The position numbers and the translations under genes are program-made. The notes below the pieces were generated by a model. That model ran no database searches and was not told where the DNA came from. It saw only the letters and a program-made list of their open reading frames with translations. 27,612 nt of DNA from a virus: positions 1 to 27,612 of IMG/VR virus record IMGVR_UViG_3300048548_000193; one strand, given 5' to 3'. Below are positions 12,610-20,446 of this stretch, piece after piece. How positions within the stretch are numbered: position 1 is the stretch's first letter; every line of letters starts with the position of its first letter.

Positions 12610-14719
12610 TACCGTTCATTCCCATGTTTTTCATTTGTTCGTTATGCTGCCTTTCAGCATCCTGTTCTGCTTTGATTGACTGAGTATCAACCGCTGTTCC
12701 ATACTGACCAAGAACTTTAGCAACCTCTACCGCTAGATCTTGTACCATCTTATCACGGGCAAGATCATCATCCATACCCAACTTATGCATTTTGTATTGA
12801 TTATCAATTGCAGTCTTTTGCATTTGAACTTGTGCCTCTGTTTGGGTTTTCATTGCTTCAGCTTGCATAGCCATAGTCATTGGATCTGGCTGTCCTTGCT
12901 GTTGTTGCATCATCATCATTTGCTGTTGTTGCTGTTGTTGGATCATTTGCTGTTCCATTTCTGGCGTCATAGGTAGAAAATGCCTGTCAATATTTCTAAC
13001 GCCACCTATCGCCAGTATATCAGCCATTGTGTTTCTAAGCTGTGAAAGCGTTACAAGGCCGTTTGTAGGCCCGTAAGTCTGATATATCTGTTGCTGTATA
13101 CCAAAAGCCATTTGCAGTGATGCTAGACGCTCTGCTTCGCGCCCAGTGCCTATACCGACATTAACTATTAGATCCATTTCTGTATTCCATGCCATTGGAT
13201 CGACAGGAACAAATGAACCATTCATTCTCATAACTTCTTCATCTTCAGAATTTTTGACGTAAAGATCCAACATCAATTTAAACAATCGACGCATACCACC
13301 TTCAGCTAAGTTTCTGGCAATGACTTCAGCTTGTCCAGCTTGCCCTTCCATCGATGCCGCCACACTAGTGGCTGTAGCACTCTTTAAGACTTCTGGATCT
13401 AACCCTTGCGCCATTTTACTAACGCCAGTTTTGTTATCAACTAGCTGGTCAAAATATTGTAGGGCTGGCAGTGTCTGAGCCGCTGTGAACGGAACCGCCA
13501 TTTCGCCAATTGCGTTTAAATTTTTAACTCTGATAACGCGACCTATTTCATTTGAAAGTAAATCATCTACGGCAACCTGACCATCTACTATTTGCATGGC
13601 GGGATTGTTAACCAGCGCAGCGTTATCCAATATTCCACGAAGCATCGATGTGGCTGCGTCTTGGTCATTCATAACCAAGTCAACCAATGACGTTCCAAAC
13701 ATTGCATGAGGCTCTGGATCTACTTCAAACAATGCATATGGGGCATGATCAGCTTCATAAAAATTTAAAAGCTTGTAGTTTGCTCCAGCACAGATGAATT
13801 GGTAAAGCTGGGGAACACCAGTACCCTCAATATCCAATTCCATAAAAGCTTGCGTGACCGTTATTTTTTTAGAAGAAGTGCTTGAATTTTCATCTTCACT
13901 TTCATCAACAGCATATCCACGACGTTCAAATTCAGCCTCATCATCGGTTACAGAATAATCGCCACTATTTATGTCAGCTAAATCATCCATTGTGAAACCC
14001 ATAGCAAGCAAATCTGCTACACGCATTTCAGAGCTATGACCGACCACATAATAATCATCAATTGATCTGGCATTCCTATCGCAGAACCAATCCTCTGGCG
14101 GCACACTTTCGACGCACATTTTACCATCTGGTTTTTGCCGTGAAATCTTAACAGCGTGTTCTGGCATTTCCATTTCAGCACCATCTTCATCCACTTGGAT
14201 CTTCATAACTGCTTCATGTTCTAAAACTTCAACGTCATCATTACTGACCAGCAATGCATATTCATCATCACTTAAATTTCTGTAAGTATGAATTTCGCTT
14301 CTCATTGCGTCCATATAGTAGACGTAAGCAATACCCATTTTCTTAACCAACGCATCTTGAAAAACGTCGTTAATAATTCTGTACCCGTTCATCTGTTGGA
14401 ATTTATAATTAATAAACTGTGTCGCTTGCTCTGCCTGTTGTACGTCCTCTGGACCTCTGGGAACAAATTCTACTGGCTTATCACTAGCCAAGAATACACG
14501 CTGTAACGACGGCTTAATCCCGCGAACCACCTCACGACACTTGGTAGCTACGACACTTGATCGGCCCTCTTCGTGTTCCAGATCTGTTTCTAGATCAAAA
14601 TACTTTTGAGCTTTTGTCCTTTGAGGTGTAATTTCACCCGATATAAAATCTACCGCTTCCTCAATAGCATGAGAAACTATACCTTCAATTTGCGTTTGGT
14701 CTAATGGTTCTAATTCCAT
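12599..14719 (-). CDS. Portal protein
   Basis: 706 residues, the length and pattern of large podovirus portals. Recognisable parts are TPQRTKAQKYFDLETDLEHE and GRSSVVATKCREVVRGIKPS near the start, the QATQFINYKFQQMNGYRI block, GIAYVYYMDA, PPEDWFCDRNARSIDDYYVV, LVDLVMNDQDAATSMLRGIL, and NKTGVSKMAQGLDPEVLKSA. The protein forms the twelve-subunit ring through which DNA passes and to which tail parts attach. The C-terminal 130 residues are Gln/Met-rich with a poly-Gln tract and probably form the barrel. Confidence 0.9.
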   Translation of the reverse strand: MELEPLDQTQIEGIVSHAIEEAVDFISGEITPQRTKAQKYFDLETDLEHEEGRSSVVATKCREVVRGIKPSLQRVFLASDKPVEFVPRGPEDVQQAEQATQFINYKFQQMNGYRIINDVFQDALVKKMGIAYVYYMDAMRSEIHTYRNLSDDEYALLVSNDDVEVLEHEAVMKIQVDEDGAEMEMPEHAVKISRQKPDGKMCVESVPPEDWFCDRNARSIDDYYVVGHSSEMRVADLLAMGFTMDDLADINSGDYSVTDDEAEFERRGYAVDESEDENSSTSSKKITVTQAFMELDIEGTGVPQLYQFICAGANYKLLNFYEADHAPYALFEVDPEPHAMFGTSLVDLVMNDQDAATSMLRGILDNAALVNNPAMQIVDGQVAVDDLLSNEIGRVIRVKNLNAIGEMAVPFTAAQTLPALQYFDQLVDNKTGVSKMAQGLDPEVLKSATATSVAASMEGQAGQAEVIARNLAEGGMRRLFKLMLDLYVKNSEDEEVMRMNGSFVPVDPMAWNTEMDLIVNVGIGTGREAERLASLQMAFGIQQQIYQTYGPTNGLVTLSQLRNTMADILAIGGVRNIDRHFLPMTPEMEQQMIQQQQQQQMMMMQQQQGQPDPMTMAMQAEAMKTQTEAQVQMQKTAIDNQYKMHKLGMDDDLARDKMVQDLAVEVAKVLGQYGTAVDTQSIKAEQDAERQHNEQMKNMGMNGSGY
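12893..12957 (-). repeat. Poly-Gln/Met coding repeat in the portal gene
   Basis: A low-complexity stretch of TTG/CTG and CAT triplets on the plus strand, encoding runs of seven and four Gln around four Met near portal residues 590-610. Such repeats can slip in length during replication. The frame is intact here. Confidence 0.6.
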
Positions 14720-14728
14720 TTATTTCTC

Positions 14729-17107
14729 CTATGGTAGTATCGGTAGTAGCCCAAGACCGTATCTTGGAAAATTAGTTTCTTCTTTACGCCCAGCCGCTTC
14801 TGATATTTGTTGCTCAGTAGTTTTTTGATTTGCGCCCTGTAAGTAGAATGCTAATCTTGTAGCTGCAAATTGTCTATCTTCGTTACTTACTTCCAAGCCA
14901 CGTTGAACACGACTTAGAACTTCCAGAACTTCTGTGGCATCATCTGATCCACGCCTTGTTAAAGCTTCAGCTATTTCGTTAAAGATACTTTGCCGCTGTC
15001 GTTCACTGAACTCTTTTGTAAATCCTGTTAGCTCTTGAGTTAATTGCTGTGTAGCCTCTAACGGTTTACCTTCAAGAAAAGTTCGCACTGGACCAGCCGC
15101 TGTTAGATCGTCTACCATTTTCTGTGTGGATGCTCTGATTTGAGTTTTAGAATTTGCAGCTACAGAAGCCCTTGTACTTGCAGCGGTTTGAACTTGTTCG
15201 ATCTGTTTAATTAAAGCGTCAGCCCCGTCACCCATTACGGCTCTTATCTTTCTAATTGCGTTATTAGATCCAGTTGACTTCATAAATTGGGCTAGTTGCC
15301 TTGACGCCATGTCGGTGTCACTTGGAAGAATTTTAACATCATCTAGTGACTTTCTGATCATGGACTGTAAACCCATTCGTAAAGCCCCAAGCTGTGCAAC
15401 TGAGGGATCATCACCTATTGCTTCTAAAACATCTTCTAATTCTACTTTATCTTTTAATAAGTCACGGCCCATTTTAAATGCAGCTTCTTCTTGCAGTACG
15501 TCACCGCCAAATTGGGTAGCATTTTGATAAACACGGTTTCCATTTACATCTGTGATAGCGTCATTCATTGCGTTTCGAAGCCGCCTATAAAGATTAGAAT
15601 ATAATCGGGTATCGTCTGTTATTTTACCAAATTCACCCTTACTATCCTCTGCTAATCCACCCAACGCTTTCTTAATGTAATCTAATTGCATAACATTTGG
15701 CGGGTTGCTGAAAGTTATTTCACCGTCATCACCTATGGTAGCTTTGACTTGCATATTCTTTAATTTATCAGCCCTCATTCTGATGTTCGCTCTTCTGACG
15801 GCTGCTTCCATAATAGATGGATCTATCGTATCCAAGACTTCTTCTAAGGCTATACCAGCCTGACTACCGTAATTTACGGGGGTTTCATAAGCTATATTGT
15901 AAGCATCTGTTCTTTGAGTACCCTGACGATCTCTTATAATTTTCAATGCAGATTTAGGACCAAGAGTTGGCGACCCAAGATTTTCAACCAAAGTGTTATC
16001 TAAATTACCTATGACTTTATCAGCACGTTTAGAAATATTTGTTGCAACCGTTTCCGCTGCCTCTGGACCAGCCGCAGCCGCTGCATCGGTAAGTGCTTGA
16101 GCCGCCACACCAGCATCCGCAATCCTTCCCTCATCACCAGCCTTTGAAATATTCTGGAGCATTTTTCCCAAGTCTCCACCTTGAGTAATAGAGCTTTTGA
16201 TTACCATTGCCGCTGATCGGCTAATCCCTAGCGTTGACGCTATTTGAGCAATATCAGATTTCTTAATTACTTCGGCAACACGATTAAATCCATCACCAAT
16301 AAATGGCGTACCAGTACCAATAATACCACCAGTAGCAAGGCCAAGACCACCACCAATCATACCTTCTCTAAATCGATTTCCATCTTCCGCTTCCCCAGCC
16401 GCTTGTATACCCGATGTTATGCCAGCCGCTGTACCAGACGCTACACCAGACCTAACGGCTTGCGCTAGTTTACTTCCCCCCTGTACACCAGCACCAAAAA
16501 GTCGAAGAAGCTGTGGAAACGCTCCAACAATTGAAGCTGCTTCAACCGTAGTTACACCCGCCTGTATTAGAAATGTTTCCAGTGGTTTTTCTGCGTTCAT
16601 TGCTCTGACGTATGCGTCGTTAGCTTTTTTGTAATCACCGCCAAATAGATAATCAATGGCTTCGTCTGCAAAAGATCCAAGTCCACCGAACGCCACTTGG
16701 CGTCCAACGGCTGCACGGGCCGCGACGGGATTATTTTCTATAAGAGCTTTATTAACTTCGCTGGCATCCAGTTCTGATGAACTAACTTGGTCATTAATAA
16801 ATTTTTCTATATCAGCGGGATCGCTTGAAGAAAAAGATTGACCAGTTAAAAATCTTTGCCCTTGTGTACTTTCTAAAACAACATCACCTACATAACCACC
16901 TTTTTTTCCTTCACCTGTTTTTCTCCACAATCGTTTTCCATCTGGACCTTTAGCGACGTAAGTTGTTCTCTCAGGTTTTAAGTTATCCATTATTTTGTTT
17001 GCTTCTTCCTGAGAAGCCGCCTGTATCATTATCACACGATCACTATCAGGAGCGTTAAAGAAAAACTGTTCTCTAGTTTCTTTTATTCTAAATTTTTCTT
17101 CAGCCAT
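14729..17107 (-). CDS. Large ejection (internal virion) protein
   Basis: 792 residues. A polar N-terminus (FRIKETREQFFFNAPDSDRV) is followed at about residues 190-265 by Gly/Ala-rich hydrophobic stretches (SGVASGTAAGITSGIQAAGE, FREGMIGGGLGLATGGIIGT) that could insert in membranes, then a long helical region (TDAAAAAGPEAAETVATNIS onward). This pattern is typical of podovirus ejection proteins that leave the capsid and help DNA cross the cell envelope. It lies between the portal and the lysozyme-bearing virion protein. No enzymatic motif was seen. It ends without a special tail (FPRYGLGLLPILP). Confidence 0.7.
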   Translation of the reverse strand: MAEEKFRIKETREQFFFNAPDSDRVIMIQAASQEEANKIMDNLKPERTTYVAKGPDGKRLWRKTGEGKKGGYVGDVVLESTQGQRFLTGQSFSSSDPADIEKFINDQVSSSELDASEVNKALIENNPVAARAAVGRQVAFGGLGSFADEAIDYLFGGDYKKANDAYVRAMNAEKPLETFLIQAGVTTVEAASIVGAFPQLLRLFGAGVQGGSKLAQAVRSGVASGTAAGITSGIQAAGEAEDGNRFREGMIGGGLGLATGGIIGTGTPFIGDGFNRVAEVIKKSDIAQIASTLGISRSAAMVIKSSITQGGDLGKMLQNISKAGDEGRIADAGVAAQALTDAAAAAGPEAAETVATNISKRADKVIGNLDNTLVENLGSPTLGPKSALKIIRDRQGTQRTDAYNIAYETPVNYGSQAGIALEEVLDTIDPSIMEAAVRRANIRMRADKLKNMQVKATIGDDGEITFSNPPNVMQLDYIKKALGGLAEDSKGEFGKITDDTRLYSNLYRRLRNAMNDAITDVNGNRVYQNATQFGGDVLQEEAAFKMGRDLLKDKVELEDVLEAIGDDPSVAQLGALRMGLQSMIRKSLDDVKILPSDTDMASRQLAQFMKSTGSNNAIRKIRAVMGDGADALIKQIEQVQTAASTRASVAANSKTQIRASTQKMVDDLTAAGPVRTFLEGKPLEATQQLTQELTGFTKEFSERQRQSIFNEIAEALTRRGSDDATEVLEVLSRVQRGLEVSNEDRQFAATRLAFYLQGANQKTTEQQISEAAGRKEETNFPRYGLGLLPILP

Positions 17108-17116
17108 AATTTTTCC

Positions 17117-18646
17117 TTATTTAAACGTACTAGGATCAACAATATTATTTCCACCAGCGGTTTTGTTTTTATTACCGCCACTTTTTAATAATTCGCGTTC
17201 TTTCTTATACTCTTCTGTTCCAAATAACGGGTTAATCGATTTTGCTAATTCGTTAGCTTTCTGTTTTGCTAACTCACTTGCGTTTGGACCTGATGAAGCC
17301 AAAATCATGTCAATGGCAATCTGTCGTGCCGCCCTTTTTTGAGCTATAACTTCTGGTCCATCAAAAGGCTGGGGAAAGTATTGTTTGTTTGCACCCTCAA
17401 ATTCACTAGCTGCAATGGCAGCACCAGATTCCCGACGTAACACTGAGTTAATAAATTGCTCTCTAGCTTGATTGTATTGTTGAAACTCTGTGCTTACCAT
17501 TGCATTCCCAAAAACTGGTATTTTTGAAAAAAACGTTTGACCTAAATCAGCACCAATATCTTCTACCTGATTAATTGTCATATTGGCTAGTTCCATCCGC
17601 GCACCAAAATCCATGCCCTTGGCTTGAGCTTCACTTTGCTTACCAAGAGCTATTTTAGTTCCATCAGGTAATTCAATAGTACCTTGCGATTGGCCCCCAG
17701 TTTTGCCTTGATAAATTACCTTGCCTGTTTTTCTATCTACCAATGCATCACCAACAACAACGTAGTCACCCGCTTGGGCCTTTTGATAAGCTGTATACAC
17801 TTGGCCTATTGGCACACCCATTTCAAGCATTTCAGCATATAATGCTCCGTTAGGTTGACCTCTAAAAAATTCCGCTGTGAGATTGGTTTTATCTTGTGCC
17901 GCCTGACGTAGACCTTGCTCACGAATTGCTTCCCCCTGACCGTAGCCACGAAGGATCAAACTATCCATACCAGCCCCTAATGATTGAAATGGTGTCAGTC
18001 CAGTAGCTTGATTACGCTGATTGAAGAACTTATTCATGCCCGTCATTTCAGATCTATTTTCTTCTTCAGGGCGTCTGCCCATCAACATATCCATTAATGA
18101 AGCCATTCTGTTTTCTCCTGACGTTTCTTCTGAAGTTGTCCCTCTTACTATTGGACCTAAATTTTTATTTGCGTTTAATGGTGGTGCTGTATTCGGATAG
18201 TTCTTATTGAAGTTTACCAGATCTTCCAGCCTAGATCCACGCCATTGTGCAATACCGTATGCCCCCTGACCGCCACCCTTTGAATTGAAAGCATCTGGCA
18301 ACAATGTTTTATAGCTTTCAGCCATCAGGTTACCAATGATGCCAGCCTTTTGTGCATTGTTAAATCCTTTACTCCCTAGAAATTTAGAAGCTTCTAATGC
18401 ATTTTCGGACAAGTCAGGATTGTCTTTATTCAGTTCTGCAAAGACTTCATCAGCAAATCTTGTGCGACGCTCTATGTTTGAGCCATCTGACCTTTCATAT
18501 AAGTTTTCAAAGGCTACTGCATATTCTGTTGGGGTGGAAAAATTACCGCTTTTGAAAGCGTCTAAAGTTTTCTTTTCTTTACCTAAAAGCTCATCATAAA
18601 GAAACGCTAATTGCGTTCCAAAAGGTATATTAAATGTTTGAGCCAT
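17117..18646 (-). CDS. Virion protein with circularly permuted tail-lysozyme domain
   Basis: 509 residues. Residues 93-146 match the first half of the phage tail lysozyme domain: AQKAGIIGNLMAES with candidate catalytic E110, then GAYGIAQWRGSRLEDLVNF. Residues 10-71 match the second half of that domain (TQLAFLYDELLGKEKKTLDA, AVAFENLYERSDGSNIERRT), so the halves are in reversed order. The C-terminus carries the block QAREQFINSVLRRESGAAIA with KQYFPQPFDGP, common in ejection proteins. It probably opens peptidoglycan during infection. Confidence 0.72.
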   Translation of the reverse strand: MAQTFNIPFGTQLAFLYDELLGKEKKTLDAFKSGNFSTPTEYAVAFENLYERSDGSNIERRTRFADEVFAELNKDNPDLSENALEASKFLGSKGFNNAQKAGIIGNLMAESYKTLLPDAFNSKGGGQGAYGIAQWRGSRLEDLVNFNKNYPNTAPPLNANKNLGPIVRGTTSEETSGENRMASLMDMLMGRRPEEENRSEMTGMNKFFNQRNQATGLTPFQSLGAGMDSLILRGYGQGEAIREQGLRQAAQDKTNLTAEFFRGQPNGALYAEMLEMGVPIGQVYTAYQKAQAGDYVVVGDALVDRKTGKVIYQGKTGGQSQGTIELPDGTKIALGKQSEAQAKGMDFGARMELANMTINQVEDIGADLGQTFFSKIPVFGNAMVSTEFQQYNQAREQFINSVLRRESGAAIAASEFEGANKQYFPQPFDGPEVIAQKRAARQIAIDMILASSGPNASELAKQKANELAKSINPLFGTEEYKKERELLKSGGNKNKTAGGNNIVDPSTFK

Positions 18647-18654
18647 TCAGTCAT

Positions 18655-19284
18655 TTATCCCCTTGGCATACTGCTAAGTGTTTGAAAATAATTGAATAAT
18701 CCGGGTTGGAAGGACGAAGTTGAACCCGATAAAGTAGGTTGCGCTGAGATTGTTCCGATTAGATTATTTAGGTTTTGGGCTGGCTGACCAACGAACCCGC
18801 TAAACATTCCTTTGCCTGAATTAATCAGATCTTGCATCATCTGTTGTTGCAATGCTCCTTGCTGCATTTGCTGGTTCTGTATTGCTTGTCCATAACCAAA
18901 AGATTGTTGCCCAGCATTTTGCAAACCTTGTGCTGACCTGAATGCATCGTTCATCGATTGATTGTATCCTTGCTGATTTAAGGCTCCTACCTGATCTAAT
19001 GCTTGCTGGTTAAAACCCTTCAGTGCTTCAGCTTCTGCTATGCCTTGCCGTGAACCACCAAAAGCCCCAGCCCCTTGTGCTTGCGCTCCGATTTGATTTA
19101 ACCCCATCTGAGCCGCTGAACCAACGTCACGCAATGTCTTATCAACAACATTTTGTTGGTAAGGGTTCATCATGTTCATTGCAGTTGCACTTGGGTTTGC
19201 GTATGTTTGTAAGGCTTGCGATTGAGCCGCTGAAGCCTGTTGAAACGGATTGACCGTCATTGCTGGATTAGCTGAACCCGCCAT
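18655..19284 (-). CDS. Gln/Ala/Gly-rich virion protein (probable ejection protein)
   Basis: 209 residues, very rich in Gln, Ala, Gly, Asn and Met (QQASAAQSQALQTYANPSAT, GAQAQGAGAFGGSRQGIAEA, QNQQMQQGALQQQMMQD). Composition and place between two ejection-type proteins and a small virion gene match the internal virion proteins of podoviruses that travel with the DNA. The block MNPYQQNVVDKTLRDVGSAA is a helix often seen in this group. No enzymatic motif. Gene order supports the call more than sequence does. Confidence 0.65.
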   Translation of the reverse strand: MAGSANPAMTVNPFQQASAAQSQALQTYANPSATAMNMMNPYQQNVVDKTLRDVGSAAQMGLNQIGAQAQGAGAFGGSRQGIAEAEALKGFNQQALDQVGALNQQGYNQSMNDAFRSAQGLQNAGQQSFGYGQAIQNQQMQQGALQQQMMQDLINSGKGMFSGFVGQPAQNLNNLIGTISAQPTLSGSTSSFQPGLFNYFQTLSSMPRG

Positions 19285-19719
19285 TTACTTACCCCCTCTA
19301 CCGCGTGATTGCATTTCTAATGGCACTGGTAATTGACCAGTTGCCGAACGTGACCCTACCGTTCCAGTTGTGGGATCAATTCCAAAACTTGAATAAAAGT
19401 CTCTAACTGGAGCTTCTAAATTAGCTACTGCCTGATCGTATACGGGAGCCGCTGAATATCCGATTGCTCCACCCGCCTGAACAGGATCTGGCAAGTAATT
19501 AGCACCGCCTGTAGTGGGCATTCCGAATGCAGATGACATTTGGTCCGTCCCTTGAAAAGCTGCATTCTGGAGAGGACTGAAAGCCGCTACGTCAGGACCG
19601 CGATAAACAGCAAATGGAGCATCTGCCAAATCTGTACCCATACCAACACCTTGCTGGATAGCCGTTTCGAAAAATTTGGGCATAGTTGTGTCTTTACTTT
19701 CCCTACCGCCTTTAGCCAT
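19285..19719 (-). CDS. Small virion-region protein
   Basis: 144 residues from the ATG at 19719, chosen because AAGGAG lies seven bases upstream; an ATG at 19722 and a TTG at 19725 are alternatives. Polar and Gly/Ala/Pro-rich (ATAFQGT-like segments, GGANYLPDPVQAGGAIGYSA). It contains AVYRGPDVAAFSPLQNAAFQ and ends in a basic tail (MQSRGRGGK). It overlaps the upstream gene by 8 bases. An accessory of the ejection complex or tail is likely from position. No family named. Confidence 0.58.
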   Translation of the reverse strand: MAKGGRESKDTTMPKFFETAIQQGVGMGTDLADAPFAVYRGPDVAAFSPLQNAAFQGTDQMSSAFGMPTTGGANYLPDPVQAGGAIGYSAAPVYDQAVANLEAPVRDFYSSFGIDPTTGTVGSRSATGQLPVPLEMQSRGRGGK

Positions 19720-20098
19720 CATCAAACTCCTTCATAAAACATACCTGTTGTAGCTTCCAATTTAGCGGGGCAAGTGGTTTTTTCCAACCCATGCGTCCAG
19801 CCATCGTTGCAGCGGTACATCCGTTAGCTTCTGCCCAAGCTTTAACATCATCATTCATTTCTAATATTTGATCTAACTCACCACCAGCTAAAAAAATATT
19901 TAAAACTTTCTTTCTTGGATATACCACAATTTCAGTAACAATACACCCCCTTGGACTAGGCCACAACTGCATGGTCCCAAGTGCTATGTTTTTTACAATA
20001 TCATCGAAGTGATGTGTCCCACCCGTGTAGACTAATGCTGCTTCTATCCACGGTCTGCATCTTTCCAAATCATCTGATAAAATAAAATCTTTTGCCAT
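19712..20098 (-). CDS. GNAT-like phage protein
   Basis: 128 residues. Segments GTMQLWPSPRGCIVTEIVVY, then FLAGGELDQILEMNDDVKAW and NGCTAATMAGRMGWKKPLAP follow the layout of short GNAT-like acyltransferase-fold proteins encoded among podovirus tail genes (a strand pair ending VTEI..YPR, a helix, then GCxxxxxxGRxGW). The usual acetyl-CoA loop is not obvious, so enzyme activity is uncertain. It overlaps the next gene downstream by 8 bases. Confidence 0.6.
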   Translation of the reverse strand: MAKDFILSDDLERCRPWIEAALVYTGGTHHFDDIVKNIALGTMQLWPSPRGCIVTEIVVYPRKKVLNIFLAGGELDQILEMNDDVKAWAEANGCTAATMAGRMGWKKPLAPLNWKLQQVCFMKEFDDG

Positions 20099-20446
20099 TT
20101 AATATGTAGACAATGCTACCCTCTTCCAAATTGCTGTTGATCCATCATGTGCAGCGGTACAAATATAAATATAATTAGTATCCCAAGCTATCATGCCAGC
20201 GCCATCGCCAGCCGCACCGACACTTGAACTAGGTGTGGTTTGCTTCATAGCAACTTGCTTAAATGCGTTCTGCGCTGAAACGACAGGATAGTTGTTTTGC
20301 TCATCCCATAGAAAAATTCCATTATCGGCTGGCACATCATCAGACTGTTTAAAAAACAATTTACCTAAATTTCTGCTAAGAAAAAGATTAAGTTCTCTAC
20401 CCCATTGCCGAATATCGGTACCTATAACTGGTGGTGTAACTGGCAT
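20099..20446 (-). CDS. Small tail-associated structural protein
   Basis: 115 residues. An N-terminal helix (DIRQWGRELNLFLSRNLGKL) leads to a beta region with SSVGAAGDGAGMIAWDTNYI and ending in CTAAHDGSTAIWKRVALSTY. The AGDxAGMIAWDxNYIYxCTA...WKRVALS pattern is familiar from phage tail-fibre and appendage proteins. It abuts the large tail protein gene upstream, sharing one base. Likely a structural part of the tail. Confidence 0.6.
   Translation of the reverse strand: MPVTPPVIGTDIRQWGRELNLFLSRNLGKLFFKQSDDVPADNGIFLWDEQNNYPVVSAQNAFKQVAMKQTTPSSSVGAAGDGAGMIAWDTNYIYICTAAHDGSTAIWKRVALSTY

Noticed and set aside
12740-12976. Rightward His/Leu-rich open frame inside the portal gene
   Set aside because: It is the reverse strand of the Gln/Met repeat, with no ribosome site.
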